From: JAWLCQ01 sp041687095
Lineage (GTDB): Bacteria > Planctomycetota > Phycisphaerae > SM23-33
Assembly (NCBI GenBank): GCA_041687095.1
Contig: JAWLCQ010000008.1
Span: forward strand, 1-58,580
Direction of reading: 5' to 3'
DNA: 58,580 bases
Shown: one piece after another, positions 57,427-58,580 of the stretch
Layout: each line of letters starts with the position of its first letter
How positions within the stretch are numbered: position 1 is the first letter of the stretch
Notes under the pieces: generated by a model
What the model was told of the DNA's origin: nothing
The model's database searches: none
Seen by the model: the letters and a program-made list of their open reading frames with translations, nothing else
Program-made: the position numbers and the translations under genes

Positions 57427-57573
57427 GCCGCCGTCGTCCGTGTCCTCGATCTCGATCGTGCCGGGCCGGATCTTCGTCTCCCCGTCCTCCTCGTAGACCT
57501 TCATGCAGCCCGACAGCGTCGGGCCCAGCACGCACAGGAGGAGCGTCAGGATGTACGCCAAGCGTCGGAGCAT
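57424..57573 (-). CDS. Small lipoprotein, 49 residues, first of a pair
   Basis: MLRRLAYILTLLLCVLGPTL, then SGC lipobox (LSGC, Cys23), followed by acidic MKVYEEDGETKIRPGTIEIE. Too short for most gene callers. It resembles the neighbour in its signal, lipobox and acidic end with the I-E-x/T-I-K pattern, so the two are diverged duplicates. GGGGAA lies upstream. Confidence 0.65.
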   Translation of the reverse strand: MLRRLAYILTLLLCVLGPTLSGCMKVYEEDGETKIRPGTIEIEDTDDGG

Positions 57574-57595
57574 GGTGGGTTCCCCGTTTCCGCGG

Positions 57596-57745
57596 TCAGT
57601 TGACCTTGATCGTGCTGTCTCCGACCTCGCTCTCGATCTGCGGATCGTCCTCGGCGTCGCCGCCGACTTTCACGCACCCCATCGACGCCGTCGCCACCGT
57701 GAACGACAGCACCAGCAGCAGCATCGCCAGAATCCTCTTCAACAT
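57596..57745 (-). CDS. Small lipoprotein, 49 residues, second of a pair
   Basis: MLKRILAMLLLVLSFTVATA, SMGC lipobox (Cys24), then VKVGGDAEDDPQIESEVGDS and STIKVN at the end. Ribosome-binding site AAAGGAG 7 bases before the ATG is strong. Upstream of and same size as its sibling, separated by 22 bases. Unknown function; likely anchored in the envelope. Confidence 0.7.
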   Translation of the reverse strand: MLKRILAMLLLVLSFTVATASMGCVKVGGDAEDDPQIESEVGDSTIKVN

Positions 57746-58580
57746 GGCGTTTTCTCCTTTGCCCTTTTTCCGTCGGCCTGTCGGCCGATGCGGCGGGTCG
57801 CGTGAGCCTCGTCGCTCGCGGGGCTCCTCCCCGCACCCGGGCCGCCGACCCCGGCCTCTTGCCCGGTCAAAAGGATTCTATGCGCCTCAGGAAAGGTCCT
57901 GAGCTTTTTCCGCTCAGGCGGGGGGGGAGGGACGGACGCCGCCGGGACCGAACGGCTCCCGTAACGCTGCCGCGGAGGCGCTGTGGACGTTCCAGGACGT
58001 TGGGGGTCGGGCAAGGGCAATCGCAAAGTCGCCTGGGACATCCTTTGGAGTGCGGTGGCGAAGACACCGCTTTGGCTCGAATTGGCGAGAACGGGCCAAA
58101 GGGACGTCGCAGCCGCCGCGACCGAAGCACTCCCATAACGCTGCCGCGGAGGCGCGCCGCTCGTTCCAGGACGTTGGGGGTCAGGAGACCCCCAACGCTC
58201 GCGCTTGAACCACCGCTCGCGATTGGGGAGTTGCAGGCGCTTGGGGCGTCACACGCGCCCACCTCCTGCGACGGGGGTCCCCTGACCCCCGTCGTCCCGG
58301 AGGGGCGAGGGACGCGTCCGCGGTAGCGCCGTTGGAGCGCCCCCATCGCGGCGGCGGCCGCCGCGACCGAAGCGCCGCCATAACGCTGTCGCGGAAGCGC
58401 TCGTTGGCCTTCCAGGACGTTGGGGGTCAGGAGACCCCCAACGCACGCGCTTCGGGCTTCGCACGCGCTTCGGGCTTCGCAGGCGCTTCGGGCATCGCAG
58501 GCGTTTGGGGCATCGCACGCGTTTGGGGCATCGCAGGCGACTGAGGCGGCGCAGGCGACTGCACCCGTCGCCCGGCGGGG
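57746..58580. repeat. Repeat-rich tail: three direct copies of an 85-bp hairpin unit and an 18-bp tandem array
   Basis: Copies at 57938-58009, 58112-58196 and 58358-58442 share CCGCGACCGAAGCRCTCCCA, TAACGCTGCCGCGGAGGCGC, TTCCAGGACGTTGGGGGTC. The last two end in a 10-bp stem GTTGGGGGTC-AGGA-GACCCCCAAC. An 18-base tandem array (CGCAGGCGCTTCGGGCAT units, about 6.5 copies) runs 58443-58560 to the window end. No gene supported. Confidence 0.6.

Noticed and set aside
57938..58442. CRISPR array
   Set aside because: Only three copies with irregular spacing of 174 and 246 bases and unlike spacers.

Overview
The window is a very GC-rich bacterial chromosome segment dominated by an almost complete flagellar locus (about 2.0-51.1 kb), with housekeeping and accessory genes at both ends. 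FlgH and FlgI (L and P rings), several lipoproteins and signal peptides point to a diderm. Together with many Thr-Thr-Gln-Pro and Pro/Ala-rich linkers, heptanucleotide repeat arrays and the gene order, this suggests a planctomycete, perhaps of the Phycisphaerae type. That assignment is an inference; there is no rRNA gene in the window.

Layout. 1-440: 5' part of a leuB-type dehydrogenase (minus strand, cut by the window edge). 718-2049: an alpha/beta hydrolase. 2025-17570, minus strand: the rod/hook operon fliK-flgD-flgE-(PilZ protein)-flgF-flgG-flgA-flgH-flgI-flgJ-flgN-flgK-flgL, followed by two small TPR genes and a short helical protein. 18000-19493: a sigma-54 activator with a receiver domain that has lost its phosphoacceptor. 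20648-37055, plus strand: a 957-residue TPR membrane protein, a secreted TPR protein, a second sigma-54 activator, flgB, flgC, fliE-fliF-fliG-fliH-fliI-fliJ, a MotE-like protein, motA, two motB paralogues, fliL, fliM and fliN. 37450-44428: fliO-fliP-fliQ-fliR-flhB-flhA, a small membrane protein and fliA. 44425-46673: small proteins, two lipoproteins and flgM. 47666-51063: flagellin, fliD, fliS. 51274 to the end: yajC, a sialidase-like protein, an acetyltransferase, small membrane proteins, a DUF4160 remnant with DUF2442, an SpoU-type RNA methyltransferase, two 49-residue lipoproteins and a repeat-rich tail.

Regulation can be read directly. Near-consensus sigma-54 promoters (TGGCAC-type -24, TTGCA-type -12, exact GG-N10-GC spacing) precede fliK, the 957-residue TPR gene, fliO and the small TPR pair. 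Three sigma-28-type promoters (TCAA-N15-CTCGAtAA) precede flgM, flagellin and fliD. This describes a hierarchy: two sigma-54 activators drive the basal body, hook, export and fliA genes; FliA then drives filament genes and its own antagonist FlgM.

The least conventional parts are the two large TPR proteins that open the basal-body operon, a membrane-anchored YcgR/PilZ-like protein between hook and rod genes, one MotA with two MotB proteins and a MotE-like protein, a FliM without the usual CheY-binding peptide, a FlgH without a lipobox cysteine, and several families of intergenic repeats (heptamer arrays, roughly 100-bp palindromic elements, MITE-like elements). No che genes, flhF, flhG, csrA or fliW were found in the window.
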